A DNA stretch of 59,573 nucleotides from Candidatus Siliceabacter maunaloa (GTDB taxonomy: Bacteria > Actinomycetota > Thermoleophilia > Solirubrobacterales > Solirubrobacteraceae). Positions 50,895-59,558 of the stretch are shown in pieces (the first letter of the stretch is position 1; each line of letters starts with the position of its first letter). Below the pieces are notes generated by a model. The model worked only from the letters and a program-made list of their open reading frames with translations. It was not told the DNA's origin and did no database searches. The stretch lies in assembly GCA_024330185.1 (NCBI GenBank), contig JANDLV010000023.1, forward strand, positions 1 to 59,573. The letters are read 5' to 3'. The translations under genes and the position numbers were made by a program.

Positions 50895-51416
50895 GTAGCG
50901 GATGTACACCGCGGCGTTGTTCCCGCCCGTGCATACAGTCGACGCGCTGCTCGTGCAGGTCATCGTGTAGGTTTCGCCTGTCACCGGGCTAGTTGCTTGC
51001 ACTCGAGAGCTGCGTCCGCTGGCTTCGTAGGCGTCGCGTACCACCCGAGCGAACGGACAACTCGTCTGCGAATTGACGGACAGACCGTCACCACACGAGG
51101 AAGAGCCACCACCACCGTTGGCGGGGCTGGGCGCGGTTGCCGGGCTGGGCGCGGGTGGGCGCGCCGTTTCCTCCTGGCCGCCGCCCCTCAGCTCGTCGAG
51201 TTCCTCACGTAGCGCCTCGGCCTCGGTTATCGCCTCCTCGCTGCGCTGGGCGGCGCGCTCCTCACGTCGAGCGTCGGCCTCGGCCCTTTCGATCTCTTCG
51301 GCGCGCAACCCTTCCTCTTCGGTATCGCTGCACGCAGCCATGCCGCCCGCTAGTACGAGTGCTCCCAGCACGCAGAGTCCAGCACGCGAGAGCAACCCAC
51401 CACGACCTCGTGTCAT
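50892..51416 (-). CDS. Lipoprotein with C-terminal SPVTGxTYTM domain
   Basis: This 174-residue protein starts at ATG 51416 after AAGGGGA. The lipobox AGGMAAC puts the lipid on Cys29. Residues 40-75 are a charged coiled coil (EEIERAEADARREERAAQRS), then a Pro/Gly linker (EETARPPAPSPATAPSPANG), then a conserved C-terminal domain of actinobacterial exported proteins: CGDGLSVNSQTSCPFARVVR, SPVTGETYTMTC and VCTGGNNAAVYIRY, with paired Cys. Membrane-anchored outside the cell, function unknown. A decayed copy lies at 46100-46622. An IS982 ends on its stop codon. Confidence 0.78.
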   Translation of the reverse strand: MTRGRGGLLSRAGLCVLGALVLAGGMAACSDTEEEGLRAEEIERAEADARREERAAQRSEEAITEAEALREELDELRGGGQEETARPPAPSPATAPSPANGGGGSSSCGDGLSVNSQTSCPFARVVRDAYEASGRSSRVQATSPVTGETYTMTCTSSASTVCTGGNNAAVYIRY

Positions 51417-51514
51417 GTCTATCCCCTTGTGGTATCGCCACCGGGCCCACATCGTCCCGGGTGATGAGCCCGATACTAGACTAGGGGTCCGGCTGTTGCC
51501 AGCGGCTGGGGATT

Positions 51515-52498
51515 ATGGGCTCCGTGCTACGGCTATCTCGACTTTTCGCCGTGGCGTGCGCGGTGACCACGGTTTGGCTGGTTGCGTGCGGCGGAGGGGC
51601 GGAAAGGCTCGAGCGTCCCGGTGTGTCGGGCGCGTCAGACGCAGAGGCCGAGGCCGCTCAGCGCGAGGCCGAGGTACAGCGCTTGGCCCAACGGCTGGAG
51701 GCACAGCGGGCCAACATCCCGACGGACGATGCGGCCGCCGGCGCGGCGAGTGGGCGAATCTTCTCGGAATCTGCCCGTGCGGATTTCGAGAAGCTGGCCG
51801 CATCCCTGCCTGGGGACGAGGGGTTGGCTGTCGCTCCGGTGGGCGGCGATGGCGCCGCCGAGCAACTCGGGTCGTTGACTGGTGGCGTGGCCTGGTCCAC
51901 CAGCAAAGTCCCGATCGCGATGGCAGCGATCGAAGCGGGCGTGGCCAGCGAGAACGATCTCAGCGCCGCAATCACCGCCTCCGACAACGATGCGGCGCAG
52001 CGGCTCTGGGATGCCTTGGGAGGCGGCGACGCGGCCGCGGCTGCCGCGGACGAGCAGTTGCGCATCGCAGGCGATCAGAGCACGAGCACCCAGGCGTCGA
52101 CGCTCCGTGATGGGTTCACGGCGTTCGGGCAGACCGACTGGACACTCAGCGATCAGGCACAGTTCGTGAGCGGCATGGACTGCACCGACAACGGAAGCCA
52201 GGTGCTGGAACTCATGCGGCAGACGGTGACCGCGCAGCGCTGGGGGATCGGCACCGTCGACACGACCGCTGCCTTGAAGGGAGGATGGGGCCCCGGCTCG
52301 CTGCCCGGAGCCTCCGGCGGCTATCTCGACCGACAGATGGGCATCGTGTCCATCGAGGGCGTACCCGTGGCTGTGACCATTGCGACCACCCCCGCCGACG
52401 GAAGCCACGAAACGGGAACCAGCAACCTCAGCACCATCGCGGAGTGGCTGGTGTCGAACGCCGACGTCACGGGCCTTCCGACCGGATGCTCACGCTGA
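51515..52498 (+). CDS. Lipoprotein serine hydrolase, class A beta-lactamase-like
   Basis: This 327-residue protein has a signal MGSVLRLSRLFAVACAVTTV, lipobox WLVAC (Cys25) and a charged coiled-coil linker (about 40-68). The penicillin-binding fold follows: WSTSKVPIAMAAIEAG with S128-x-x-K131, SDN at 156-158 and KGG at 255-257 in place of KTG. It could be a D,D-peptidase, beta-lactamase or inactive relative. The lack of a clear Omega-loop Glu argues against a standard beta-lactamase. Divergent from the lipoprotein gene at 50892. Confidence 0.75.
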   Translation: MGSVLRLSRLFAVACAVTTVWLVACGGGAERLERPGVSGASDAEAEAAQREAEVQRLAQRLEAQRANIPTDDAAAGAASGRIFSESARADFEKLAASLPGDEGLAVAPVGGDGAAEQLGSLTGGVAWSTSKVPIAMAAIEAGVASENDLSAAITASDNDAAQRLWDALGGGDAAAAAADEQLRIAGDQSTSTQASTLRDGFTAFGQTDWTLSDQAQFVSGMDCTDNGSQVLELMRQTVTAQRWGIGTVDTTAALKGGWGPGSLPGASGGYLDRQMGIVSIEGVPVAVTIATTPADGSHETGTSNLSTIAEWLVSNADVTGLPTGCSR

Positions 52499-52639
52499 AC
52501 GTGGCCTGAGCGTCGGGCGATCGTGGTCGCCGGAGCGGCCAAGCGAATTTCCTGGCGTTCTCACGTTCCGCGCCATGCGCTCGCTGCCTCGTCGCCGCAC
52601 CACGCTCTCCGTCCTCCCCTCGTCGCGCGGGCGAGTGCG

Positions 52640-52925
52640 CGGTGCGGCGCTTGCGCAAGCTTGATGTGCCCATAGAGACGGTCGCGCGAGAGGTCGTAGG
52701 CGGCCAGCACGTGCCGCACGCCGTGAGGGCGCTTGTAGGTGGCGCTCAGGCGCCGGCGTCTGGGGCCGGCGCAGTCGGCCCGCCGGGTCCAGTGGCGCCC
52801 GGGGTGCGGCTGCGCAGACCAAGCAGGCCCGCGTCCTGGAACTCTACGCGATCGCCGACACGGGCACACCCGGCCCCAGGCCCCACAGGACCAGGCGGCC
52901 GTGATCTGCATGGACTTCGGCCCGC
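52640..52925. mobile_element. IS630-family transposase scrap with an internal inversion
   Basis: The minus strand 52815 to 52640 reads PHPGRHWTRR, then YKRPHGVRHVLAAYDLSRDR and LYGHIK, the middle of an IS630 DDE domain. The part that should precede it (TKQARVLELYAIADTG, a frameshift, then VICMDFGPP) is on the plus strand at 52818-52925. Flipping that 108-bp piece restores the normal order. Both ends of the IS are gone. Confidence 0.65.
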
Positions 52926-52949
52926 CTAAACCTTCGAACTCGGGGTCTG

Positions 52950-53180
52950 AGTTCGAGTCGGCGGCGGGGCCGCCGCCGAACTGGTCAATGATCGCCAGCA
53001 GCGCCTTGCGCTGCGCCTGCGCCCCGGCGCGCTGATCGCGCATTTCGGCCGGAACTCTGCACGGCCCGCGAGGATCCCCGGCCGTTCCTGGAAGGCTTGA
53101 CGCTTCCCCTCCATCAGCTCGTTGCCCCGAGCCATGCTCGTTCCCGCGGGCCATGTGCTCATCGATCCGGCCAGATGCCA
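52950..53180 (-). pseudogene. Decayed relative of the 43464-43637 coiled-coil gene
   Basis: The minus strand reads GRIDEHMARGNE, a scrambled frameshifted middle (MEGKRQAFQER in another frame), then AEMRDQRAGAQAQRKALLAI and IDQFGGGPAADSNSD. This parallels RMDGHLAR, REEMRDQRDEMRAQRRELLA and IDEFRGSGP of the intact gene. No clean start or stop remains. Confidence 0.55.
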
Positions 53181-53339
53181 TCCATGCAGAGGAGAAACCC
53201 GTCCTCGTCCTCGGAGATGGCGGTAATTCTCGCAGGGCGACCGTCACGCATCTACCGTCGGTGCTTGGTGCTCGGAACTGGGTCGTCTGCGTCAGAACTT
53301 CCCTCGCAGGTCCGATGGGTCCGCTCGGGTGTCGTCCGC

Positions 53340-56081
53340 TCATGACTCCTGTGCCAGTCCCTCCTGCAGCACCAGCCGGGCGAGCTGTGTGCGCCGTCCT
53401 ACGCCCGCCTTTCGCAGGGCGCTCGCGACGTGCGCCTGGATGGTCCGTGGGCTCACGCTGAGTCGACGGGCGATCTGGTCGTTAGTCAGTCCTTCGCTCA
53501 CGAGCACGGACACTTCCCGTTCGCGGGCAGTCAACGCCCCGAGCGCCGACGCCGTATCGCGCCTGATCCACCCGAGCGGTTCCATGGTGGGCGCCAGGCC
53601 GGCGGTCTGAATCGCCTCCTGCGCCTCCCGCGTGAGCTTAGTGTGGCGGCGATCGGCTCGTCCCAGCTCGGTGGCGAGCGCGTTCGCAGCGAGCGCGCGC
53701 TCCAAGGCGGCGGGAGAGCGGCCCGCCAGTCGCCAACCCTCCTCCAGCATCTCCAGGCGCTCCAACGCATCGTCGACCGTCCGGGCGATCGCGCGCAGGG
53801 CCGTGGCGACGAGCGCCGGGCTGCCCCAGCGCTGCGCCGGCTCGAGCTCGGCTCTGGCAAGACGCCGTGCCTCATCCTCTCGGTCGAGGCGCAGGAACGC
53901 GACCACGGCCGGCTCCAGCCAGGGCCACCCGGCGGGATTCGGCGCTCCAGCTCGCCGCTTGTCCTCGCGGACGGCGAGCAGCTCGTCGAGAGCCTCCCGG
54001 AGTCGCCCCTCGGCGAGCCGGCAGAGCCCGGTGGCGAGTGACATCATCGTGCTGCCCATGCTTCGTCCGTTCGCCGGGCTCACCGGCGCCGTCGCCAACG
54101 TGCCGAGAGCATCCTCGAGCTTCCCTGCGTGGAGAAAAGCACGCGCCGCGAAGGAGGCGCCGTATTGCTGCGGCAGGCTCCAACGGGCTTGAGCACCGAG
54201 CTCGCACGCACGGAGACCGTGGCTCACTGCGGCGGACATGGGTCCGGTGTACAGGTGCAGGTAGGCCAGGAACGCTTCGACGAACGCCTCGTCGGAGACC
54301 GATCCGGAAAGCCGCGCCACCGCTCGCATGCGCTGCAGCTCGCCGTCCGCCTCCTCGAAGCGCTCGGCGCGCAGAAGCATCCAGGCGGCACGAATATGCA
54401 CCAGCGCATGACCGGCAGCGCGGACGTCGTCGGTCTGGCGAAGGGCGCGCTCGGCGAGCTGGGCCGCCTCCTCGGCGCTGCCTCGCGACATGACGACCAG
54501 CTCGTCTCCGGCCAGGATGAGTGAGAGCTGCGCGGGATCTTCAGCATCCAGTTCCGGACGCAGGCGGTCGAAGCGGCGGTGCACCATGGCGAAAAGGGCC
54601 GCGTCGGTCGGGGCCAGCGTCAGCAGCTCCATCTCGAGCGCGACGGCGTGCCCCCGCTCGTGGGCGCCCAGCCGGTCCGCCTCAGCCTGGAGGGCGTTGA
54701 CGGCGCCAGGGACGTCGTCGTCGCGCGTCAGGGCGCGTGCGAGCGTTCTCGTCCGGGCGCTGCGCTCAGCGGGGTCGGTCGTCTGCTCGAGCGCGCTGCG
54801 CAGGGCTCGCGCGGCCCCCACGGCTTCGCCCGTCAGGAGCAGGGCCTCGCCGTAGGAGGCCAGGAGCCGTCGCGCGTGGCTGGGCGGAGGCGGTTCGGCG
54901 AGTGCACGCTCGAGGAACCGAGCGGCGGCGGCCGGATCGGCAAGAACGGAGGCCCGCTGCGCCGCGGCCACGAGCGTCTCGACGTGCTCATCGTTCCCGC
55001 CAGGCGTGACGTGAAGGAGGTGAGCCGCCACCTCGTCCAGCCCGGCTCCTCGGCGTGTCAGGGCTCGCGCCGCGCGCTCGTGCACAGCGGAGCGCTCGCC
55101 CAAGGGCAGCTCGGCGTAGACCGCCTCGCGGAGGATCGGGTGCGCGAAGCGCAGGGGCCGTTCCCGCGAGATGACGTGCGCCGTGACCAAGGCGTCGATC
55201 ACACGGCTCGCCTGCGGAACCGCCATGTCGGCGACCTCGCCGAGGAGCCCTGCGTCGGTTGGTTGGTCGAGCGCTGCGAGCGCGGCCGCCACACCCCGGC
55301 GCTCGCCGTCGCCGACGGCATCGGCGACGCGGCGGCGTACGAGGGACGGAGCCAGCCGCGCCAGGTCAGCCGCCGTGGCGGTGCGGGTCAGATCCTCCAG
55401 CAGCGCATTGAGCAAGAACGGGTTGCCGCCAGTGGCGTGCAGGCATGGTGGCGCGAGCTCGGTAGGCAGCTTCTGCGCCCGCAACATCGAGTCGACGTCC
55501 GGCGCGTCGAGCGGGCCGACGACGAGGTGCTGGGCGCCGATGTGCAGTGCGAGCTGCACGTAGCCCTCGTCGTGCTCGGCCGGTCGGACGGGCCAGCCGG
55601 CCACGACGAGGTTCACCGACGCGCCTCGCGCAGCCTGCGCGAGTGCGAGCAGTGACGACCGGTCGGCGTGATGACCATCATCGACGACGATCAGCGTGGG
55701 ACGCTCCTCGGCGACCGAGCCGAACCGCTCGGCGAGCGCGCGGACGGCGCTCTCGGAGCCCTGCGCGGCCGCCTCGGGAGACGAGAGTGTCGACACGGGG
55801 TGTGCAGCCACCGCCTCGTGCACGACCTCGTCACCGAGCAGAGCGCGGGCAACGGCCAGCGGACGCTCGGCCGTCGACGGCGTCGCCGCCGCGTAGAGCA
55901 CTCGAACGCCGATCGACGTTGCGTGCGCCACACACCATTCGAGGAGCGCCGTCTTGCCGATGCCCGGCGGTCCCTCGACGAGGAGCGCGCCGCGCACACC
56001 CACCGACGCAGCCGCGACGGTCGTACCGAGCGCGCTCAGCTCAGCGTCGCGTCCGGCGAGGACTCCGGGCCCCGGGTCCAA
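53340..56081 (-). CDS. Large LuxR-family transcriptional regulator with N-terminal AAA ATPase (LAL type)
   Basis: This 913-residue protein starts LAGRDAELSALGTTVAAASV. Walker A is VEGPPGIGKTALL (near 37-44) and the Walker B-like segment TLIVVDDGHHADRSSL. Residues about 300-800 are helical TPR-like repeats. The C-terminus is a LuxR HTH (LTAREREVSVLVSEGLTNDQ, then RRLSVSPRTIQAHVASALRK). The start TTG 56081 follows GGGGAG. Such MalT-like proteins bind an effector and ATP, oligomerise and activate transcription. It is divergent from two membrane LuxR genes. Confidence 0.88.
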   Translation of the reverse strand: MDPGPGVLAGRDAELSALGTTVAAASVGVRGALLVEGPPGIGKTALLEWCVAHATSIGVRVLYAAATPSTAERPLAVARALLGDEVVHEAVAAHPVSTLSSPEAAAQGSESAVRALAERFGSVAEERPTLIVVDDGHHADRSSLLALAQAARGASVNLVVAGWPVRPAEHDEGYVQLALHIGAQHLVVGPLDAPDVDSMLRAQKLPTELAPPCLHATGGNPFLLNALLEDLTRTATAADLARLAPSLVRRRVADAVGDGERRGVAAALAALDQPTDAGLLGEVADMAVPQASRVIDALVTAHVISRERPLRFAHPILREAVYAELPLGERSAVHERAARALTRRGAGLDEVAAHLLHVTPGGNDEHVETLVAAAQRASVLADPAAAARFLERALAEPPPPSHARRLLASYGEALLLTGEAVGAARALRSALEQTTDPAERSARTRTLARALTRDDDVPGAVNALQAEADRLGAHERGHAVALEMELLTLAPTDAALFAMVHRRFDRLRPELDAEDPAQLSLILAGDELVVMSRGSAEEAAQLAERALRQTDDVRAAGHALVHIRAAWMLLRAERFEEADGELQRMRAVARLSGSVSDEAFVEAFLAYLHLYTGPMSAAVSHGLRACELGAQARWSLPQQYGASFAARAFLHAGKLEDALGTLATAPVSPANGRSMGSTMMSLATGLCRLAEGRLREALDELLAVREDKRRAGAPNPAGWPWLEPAVVAFLRLDREDEARRLARAELEPAQRWGSPALVATALRAIARTVDDALERLEMLEEGWRLAGRSPAALERALAANALATELGRADRRHTKLTREAQEAIQTAGLAPTMEPLGWIRRDTASALGALTAREREVSVLVSEGLTNDQIARRLSVSPRTIQAHVASALRKAGVGRRTQLARLVLQEGLAQES

Positions 56082-56279
56082 AGTTCTCCCCAGTGTGCGT
56101 GGCCGTTGACCAGTGATGTCCTGAGCACGCCTGCTCGCATGAGGAACCTACCGTCCGCGAAGAGGCGGCGTTGCTTGTCGGCAAGCCACGCCCCGCCTCG
56201 GCTCCGTGTCCTTCTCGGGCATGGAAGCAGCTTCACCGGCCTGCCACGTCGGCGCCACGGTAGAAAGTGACGAGTGGGA

Positions 56280-56285
56280 CATAAT
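56280..56285 (+). promoter_or_regulatory. Possible -10 box upstream of the membrane LuxR pair
   Basis: CATAAT lies 44 bases before the preferred GTG start at 56329. No convincing -35 is seen 17 bp upstream. Confidence 0.3.
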
Positions 56286-56328
56286 CGCCCGCTCAGAGGC
56301 AGGCGACACCGGCAGAGGGGCCCTATCC

Positions 56329-57225
56329 GTGCAGTCCAGGTCGCGTCAGGCACTTGTTCCAAGATCCTCCGCGGAGCATCTTCCGGTCCCGAGCCAGGAG
56401 CGCCCTGGGCTGCCGGAGGCCATGCTCACCGTGGCTCTGGTCCTGTCGCTCTGGGTTGCTGTGGGCAGCCTCGTCCAGGCGATCGCCGATGGCCTGGGCA
56501 CTGAGCCGGGGCGACGGCTCGCCGTCGGCATCGTTGTCGTCGCGGTCACCGCCGGAGCCGTGCTGGCTCGCCGGGCGCTGGCTTCGCTCCTCGCGCGCCG
56601 GCCCTGGATCGTGCTCCCCGTAGCCGCCGGTCAGCTACTCGTGATCTCTGCCGACGGCCTCATCGGCGGGCCCTTCGTCGCCTGGAGCCTCACGTCCCTC
56701 GGCTTGGCGGTGGTCGCCGCGCGCCCTCGCACGGTCTGGCTGTGCGTCATGCTGCTGGTCGTCACCTACGCCGTAGGCGTTCTCCTCTCGCGCTCCCCTG
56801 GCGAGTTGGCAGATGGCGGCGACCTCGCCGGAATCGTCGGAGCTCTGGTCGCATACCCCGTGGCAGCCTTGCTGTTGATGGCCCTGCGAGGGCGCTACCT
56901 GCGGTTCGTGGCCGACTCCGCTCCGATGATCGAGGAGATCCGTAGCGGCACACCGGGACTGACGCCGGCGCTCGAGGATGCGGTGCAGCGCACTACGAAG
57001 AGGCTGCCGTCCCCGCCGCGAGTGCGGTTGACACCAACCGAGCAGCGCGTGGTCGAGGGCTTGGCGACGGGACAGGCCGCCAAGCAGCTCGCTCATGCTT
57101 GGGACGTCTCCATCTCGACCATCCGCACGCACATCCGGCACGCCAAGCGCAAGACCGGCGCTCGGACGCTGCGCGAGCTCGCCGCACTGACCGCTGACCC
57201 CCGGTGGCCAGAGGTGTGCCCGTGA
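56329..57225 (+). CDS. Membrane-anchored LuxR-type regulator, copy 1
   Basis: With GTG 56329 (AGAGGGG eight bases upstream) the protein has 298 residues; in-frame GTG 56206 or ATG 56221 would add up to 41. Six hydrophobic helices occupy about residues 33-190 (LTVALVLSLWVAVGSLVQAI, PWIVLPVAAGQLLVISADGL, VWLCVMLLVVTYAVGVLLS). A linker leads to a C-terminal HTH: LTPTEQRVVEGLATGQAAKQ, AHAWDVSISTIRTHIRHAKR, KTGARTLRELAAL. It probably senses a membrane or external cue and binds DNA from the membrane. The stop overlaps the start of a second such gene. Confidence 0.72.
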   Translation: MQSRSRQALVPRSSAEHLPVPSQERPGLPEAMLTVALVLSLWVAVGSLVQAIADGLGTEPGRRLAVGIVVVAVTAGAVLARRALASLLARRPWIVLPVAAGQLLVISADGLIGGPFVAWSLTSLGLAVVAARPRTVWLCVMLLVVTYAVGVLLSRSPGELADGGDLAGIVGALVAYPVAALLLMALRGRYLRFVADSAPMIEEIRSGTPGLTPALEDAVQRTTKRLPSPPRVRLTPTEQRVVEGLATGQAAKQLAHAWDVSISTIRTHIRHAKRKTGARTLRELAALTADPRWPEVCP

Positions 57226-58166
57226 GCTCGAATTCACCGTCGGGGACGGAGCGGGCGGTCGCCACGGCGCCCGGCAGCGACGGCGTCCTGATCTGGAGTG
57301 GCGCCGAGCGGGTGGAGCTGTCGGAACGGTTCTACCGCGGCGTCTTCGTCGGTTGCCTGGTCTTCGTCGCGCTCGCCGCAGCCGCGGCGCTTGCGCTTCT
57401 TCCTCTGCGCGACCCGGTCGGTATCGGCGCGGCGCCGACGATCGCGCTGGCGGCGGCCCTCGTGCTGCTCGCCCCGCTCGGCGTGTGGCGCTCGCGCGAG
57501 CTGTACCTCCTGTTCCGACGCGAGCCCAAATGGGAGCTCCCGGTCGTCGCGGTCGCTGCGGCGCTCGTGGCCTATCCGCTTCGCAGTGAGCTGTGGTGGC
57601 CCTCCTGCGCGCTGCTCATGCTCATCGGCACCCTGGCTCCGCTGCGGCGGACCGCCGCCTACTGCCTCGCGGTGCTGCTCATCAACCTGGTCGCGCACGT
57701 GATCGCCGGCGACCTCGACGACATTCCTGCGGTGACCATCATCGGGCTGTGGGTGGGATTCGGGTTCTGGTCGGCCGCCTTCGCGCTCTCCACGGACAGG
57801 CTGGCCAGTCACATCCTGCGTATGCGGCAGGCCCCGGCGGATGAGCCGCGCGATCCGCCGCTGCGGGTCGACGCGACGGTCGTCCCGACACCGACCTCGG
57901 AGGTCGACGCTCGAGTCACGACGCCCCCGTACGTCGCCCCGTCACGGCTTGAGGCCTTGACGTTTCGTCAGCTGCAGGTCGTCGCGCTGCTCGCCGATGG
58001 TCTGCGCTACGCGGAGGTCGCCGCAAGCCTGGGCATCTCGACCCGCCAGGTCCAGCGGCACGTGACCGATTCCATCGCGCGTCTGGGGGTCCTCAGTGCC
58101 AACGAGCTCGTGGCCGTGGCGAAAGCGGAAGGGATCGCGGACCCCGCGAGCACGTTCGAGCAGTGA
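57222..58166 (+). CDS. Membrane-anchored LuxR-type regulator, copy 2
   Basis: This 314-residue protein starts at GTG 57222, overlapping the previous stop (GTGA) with AGAGG upstream. Topology matches copy 1: about six helices between residues 40 and 205 (FVGCLVFVALAAAAALALLP, WELPVVAVAAALVAYPLRSE, IIGLWVGFGFWSAAFALS), a Pro-rich linker, then LTFRQLQVVALLADGLRYAE, AASLGISTRQVQRHVTDSIA, RLGVLSANELVAVAKAEG as HTH. The recognition helix differs from copy 1, so targets may differ. Tandem arrangement suggests a heteromeric or paired sensor. Confidence 0.72.
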   Translation: MSSNSPSGTERAVATAPGSDGVLIWSGAERVELSERFYRGVFVGCLVFVALAAAAALALLPLRDPVGIGAAPTIALAAALVLLAPLGVWRSRELYLLFRREPKWELPVVAVAAALVAYPLRSELWWPSCALLMLIGTLAPLRRTAAYCLAVLLINLVAHVIAGDLDDIPAVTIIGLWVGFGFWSAAFALSTDRLASHILRMRQAPADEPRDPPLRVDATVVPTPTSEVDARVTTPPYVAPSRLEALTFRQLQVVALLADGLRYAEVAASLGISTRQVQRHVTDSIARLGVLSANELVAVAKAEGIADPASTFEQ

Positions 58167-58196
58167 AAGCGCCGCTCCGATAGGTGAAATGGCCTA

Positions 58197-58225
58197 TTGG
58201 CAACTCGCGCGCCCTCGTCTAGGTT
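58197..58225 (+). promoter_or_regulatory. Sigma-70-type promoter of the 58296 gene
   Basis: TTGGCA (58197-58202) and TAGGTT (58220-58225) are separated by exactly 17 bp. Transcription should begin near 58232, leaving a 64-base leader with GGGGGA before ATG 58296. Confidence 0.6.
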
Positions 58226-58295
58226 GGCACGCGGCGCGGAGCTTCGGCAGTGAGTCGGCCTCCTCGCAGGGAAGAACATCCGAGATCGGGGGACG

Positions 58296-59030
58296 ATGAG
58301 CCGCACGCGGACGGACGACTGGAGGGCGACCACGCATGCGCGAACCGCGACGACGCTCGCCGTGCTGGTGCTCGTCCTCGCGTCGAGTGCCGGTGTGGCG
58401 GGCGCCGCGCCAGATTCACCACGCGATCCGGAACTGAACCCGTCCCAGCGCGGGACCGCAGCGGCCGTCAGCGCCTACGCACGCCAGGTCGCCGTCGGCC
58501 GGAAGATCACCCGGATCGGTCGCTGGCACATCCCGAGCGACGCCATCAGCAACCAGTCCCGCGCCTCGATGGCCTCGGCGGAGCGCGCCCTCGGCCACGG
58601 GCGGGAAGACTTCGTGTACCGCAGTGCCGCGGGAGGAGCGCTTGTCTATGACCCCAACGTGTGCCTGCTGGAGTATCCGTCGGCGGGCCTGTCGATGGGC
58701 TTCAGCACCCTGGGGCTGGGAGCAGGCTCCGGGACGGGCTGCGATGACCCTAGGGGAGTGTTCCTCGGCAGCGCACATGTGACCGGGGACCGCTGGGAGA
58801 CCTCGCGCGGCCTCGGGATCGGCGACTCGACGCGCAGGCTGCGCCAGCTCTACCCGGCCGCGCGCTCACACAGCGTTAGCCCCGACACTCCGCCGGGGGG
58901 CCGGAGTTGGTGGCTCAAGCGCAAGCGACTCGAGTGCTGCGGTCGCCAGCTCGTGCCCGCACTGGAGGCCGTGGTCATCGGCGGTCGGGTCGATCGGCTG
59001 GTCGTCAACGTGGGAGCGCAGGGCGAGTGA
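58296..59030 (+). CDS. Secreted hypothetical protein
   Basis: This 244-residue protein has a signal peptide MSRTRTDDWRATTHARTATT followed by LAVLVLVLASSAGVAGAAP, cleavage near residue 38. The mature part has ARQVAVGRKITRIGRWHIPS, GALVYDPNVCLLEYPSAGLS, FSTLGLGAGSGTGCDDPRGV, WETSRGLGIGDSTRRLRQLY and RKRLECCGRQLVPALEAVVI, with Cys pairs that may be disulfides. The pattern of a gly-rich strand followed by GIGDSxxxLRxLYP is common in exported actinobacterial proteins of unknown function. It has its own promoter. Confidence 0.7.
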   Translation: MSRTRTDDWRATTHARTATTLAVLVLVLASSAGVAGAAPDSPRDPELNPSQRGTAAAVSAYARQVAVGRKITRIGRWHIPSDAISNQSRASMASAERALGHGREDFVYRSAAGGALVYDPNVCLLEYPSAGLSMGFSTLGLGAGSGTGCDDPRGVFLGSAHVTGDRWETSRGLGIGDSTRRLRQLYPAARSHSVSPDTPPGGRSWWLKRKRLECCGRQLVPALEAVVIGGRVDRLVVNVGAQGE

Positions 59031-59231
59031 CACCCGTTCGCTCGTTCCCGCGCCCCAGCGTTCTCGGCTTCAGCCACGGCGGGGTGTCGCTTGCCGACGG
59101 TCGCCTTGTCCGGGGGCGGTGGTTGTCAGCCTGTGCGCTGTACGCGCAGTTCACAGCGCATCACCTTCCGGCTGGCCCTGGATTTGAGGCTCGCCGGCAC
59201 CATGAAAACGTCTAGGACAAGGGGGAAGGTC

Positions 59232-59558
59232 TTGCGCCGCTGCGCTCTCGTCTCTTTGACCGCTGCGCTGCTGCTCGTTCTCGCAGCTCCGGCGGTTGCC
59301 GATCAGGAGACCGACTCGTCGGGTCCCACGACGGCCACGCTGTCGTACGCAAAGGACGGCTACCAGTACTCCGACCTGCGTCTCACCATCGTTCGTGAAG
59401 GGCGGGTGCTTCGCGACGCTCCGGTACGCACGCGCGACTGCCCTCCGGAGTCCTGCTCTCCGGGTGAGTACCTGAGCAAGGCGTCGGTCACGGTGCGAGA
59501 CCTCGACGCTGACGGCGAGTACCCATTCAGGGGGTCAGGGCCCGGCGGGCATCAGTGA
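59232..59558 (+). CDS. Secreted protein, C-terminal domain apparently truncated
   Basis: TTG 59232 has an excellent AAGGGGGAAGG three bases upstream; ATG 59202 is an alternative adding ten residues. The signal peptide LRRCALVSLTAALLLVLAAP ends near AVA. TATLSYAKDGYQYSDLRLTI, VREGRVLRDAPV, CPPESCSPGEYLSKASVTVR and DLDADGE follow. Related proteins, from memory, continue with a GEPEVxxDLxSGGAHC-type segment; here the sequence runs out into PFRGSGPGGHQ and TGA 59556-59558, so a frameshift or deletion near 59518 probably cut it short. Confidence 0.6.
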   Translation: MRRCALVSLTAALLLVLAAPAVADQETDSSGPTTATLSYAKDGYQYSDLRLTIVREGRVLRDAPVRTRDCPPESCSPGEYLSKASVTVRDLDADGEYPFRGSGPGGHQ

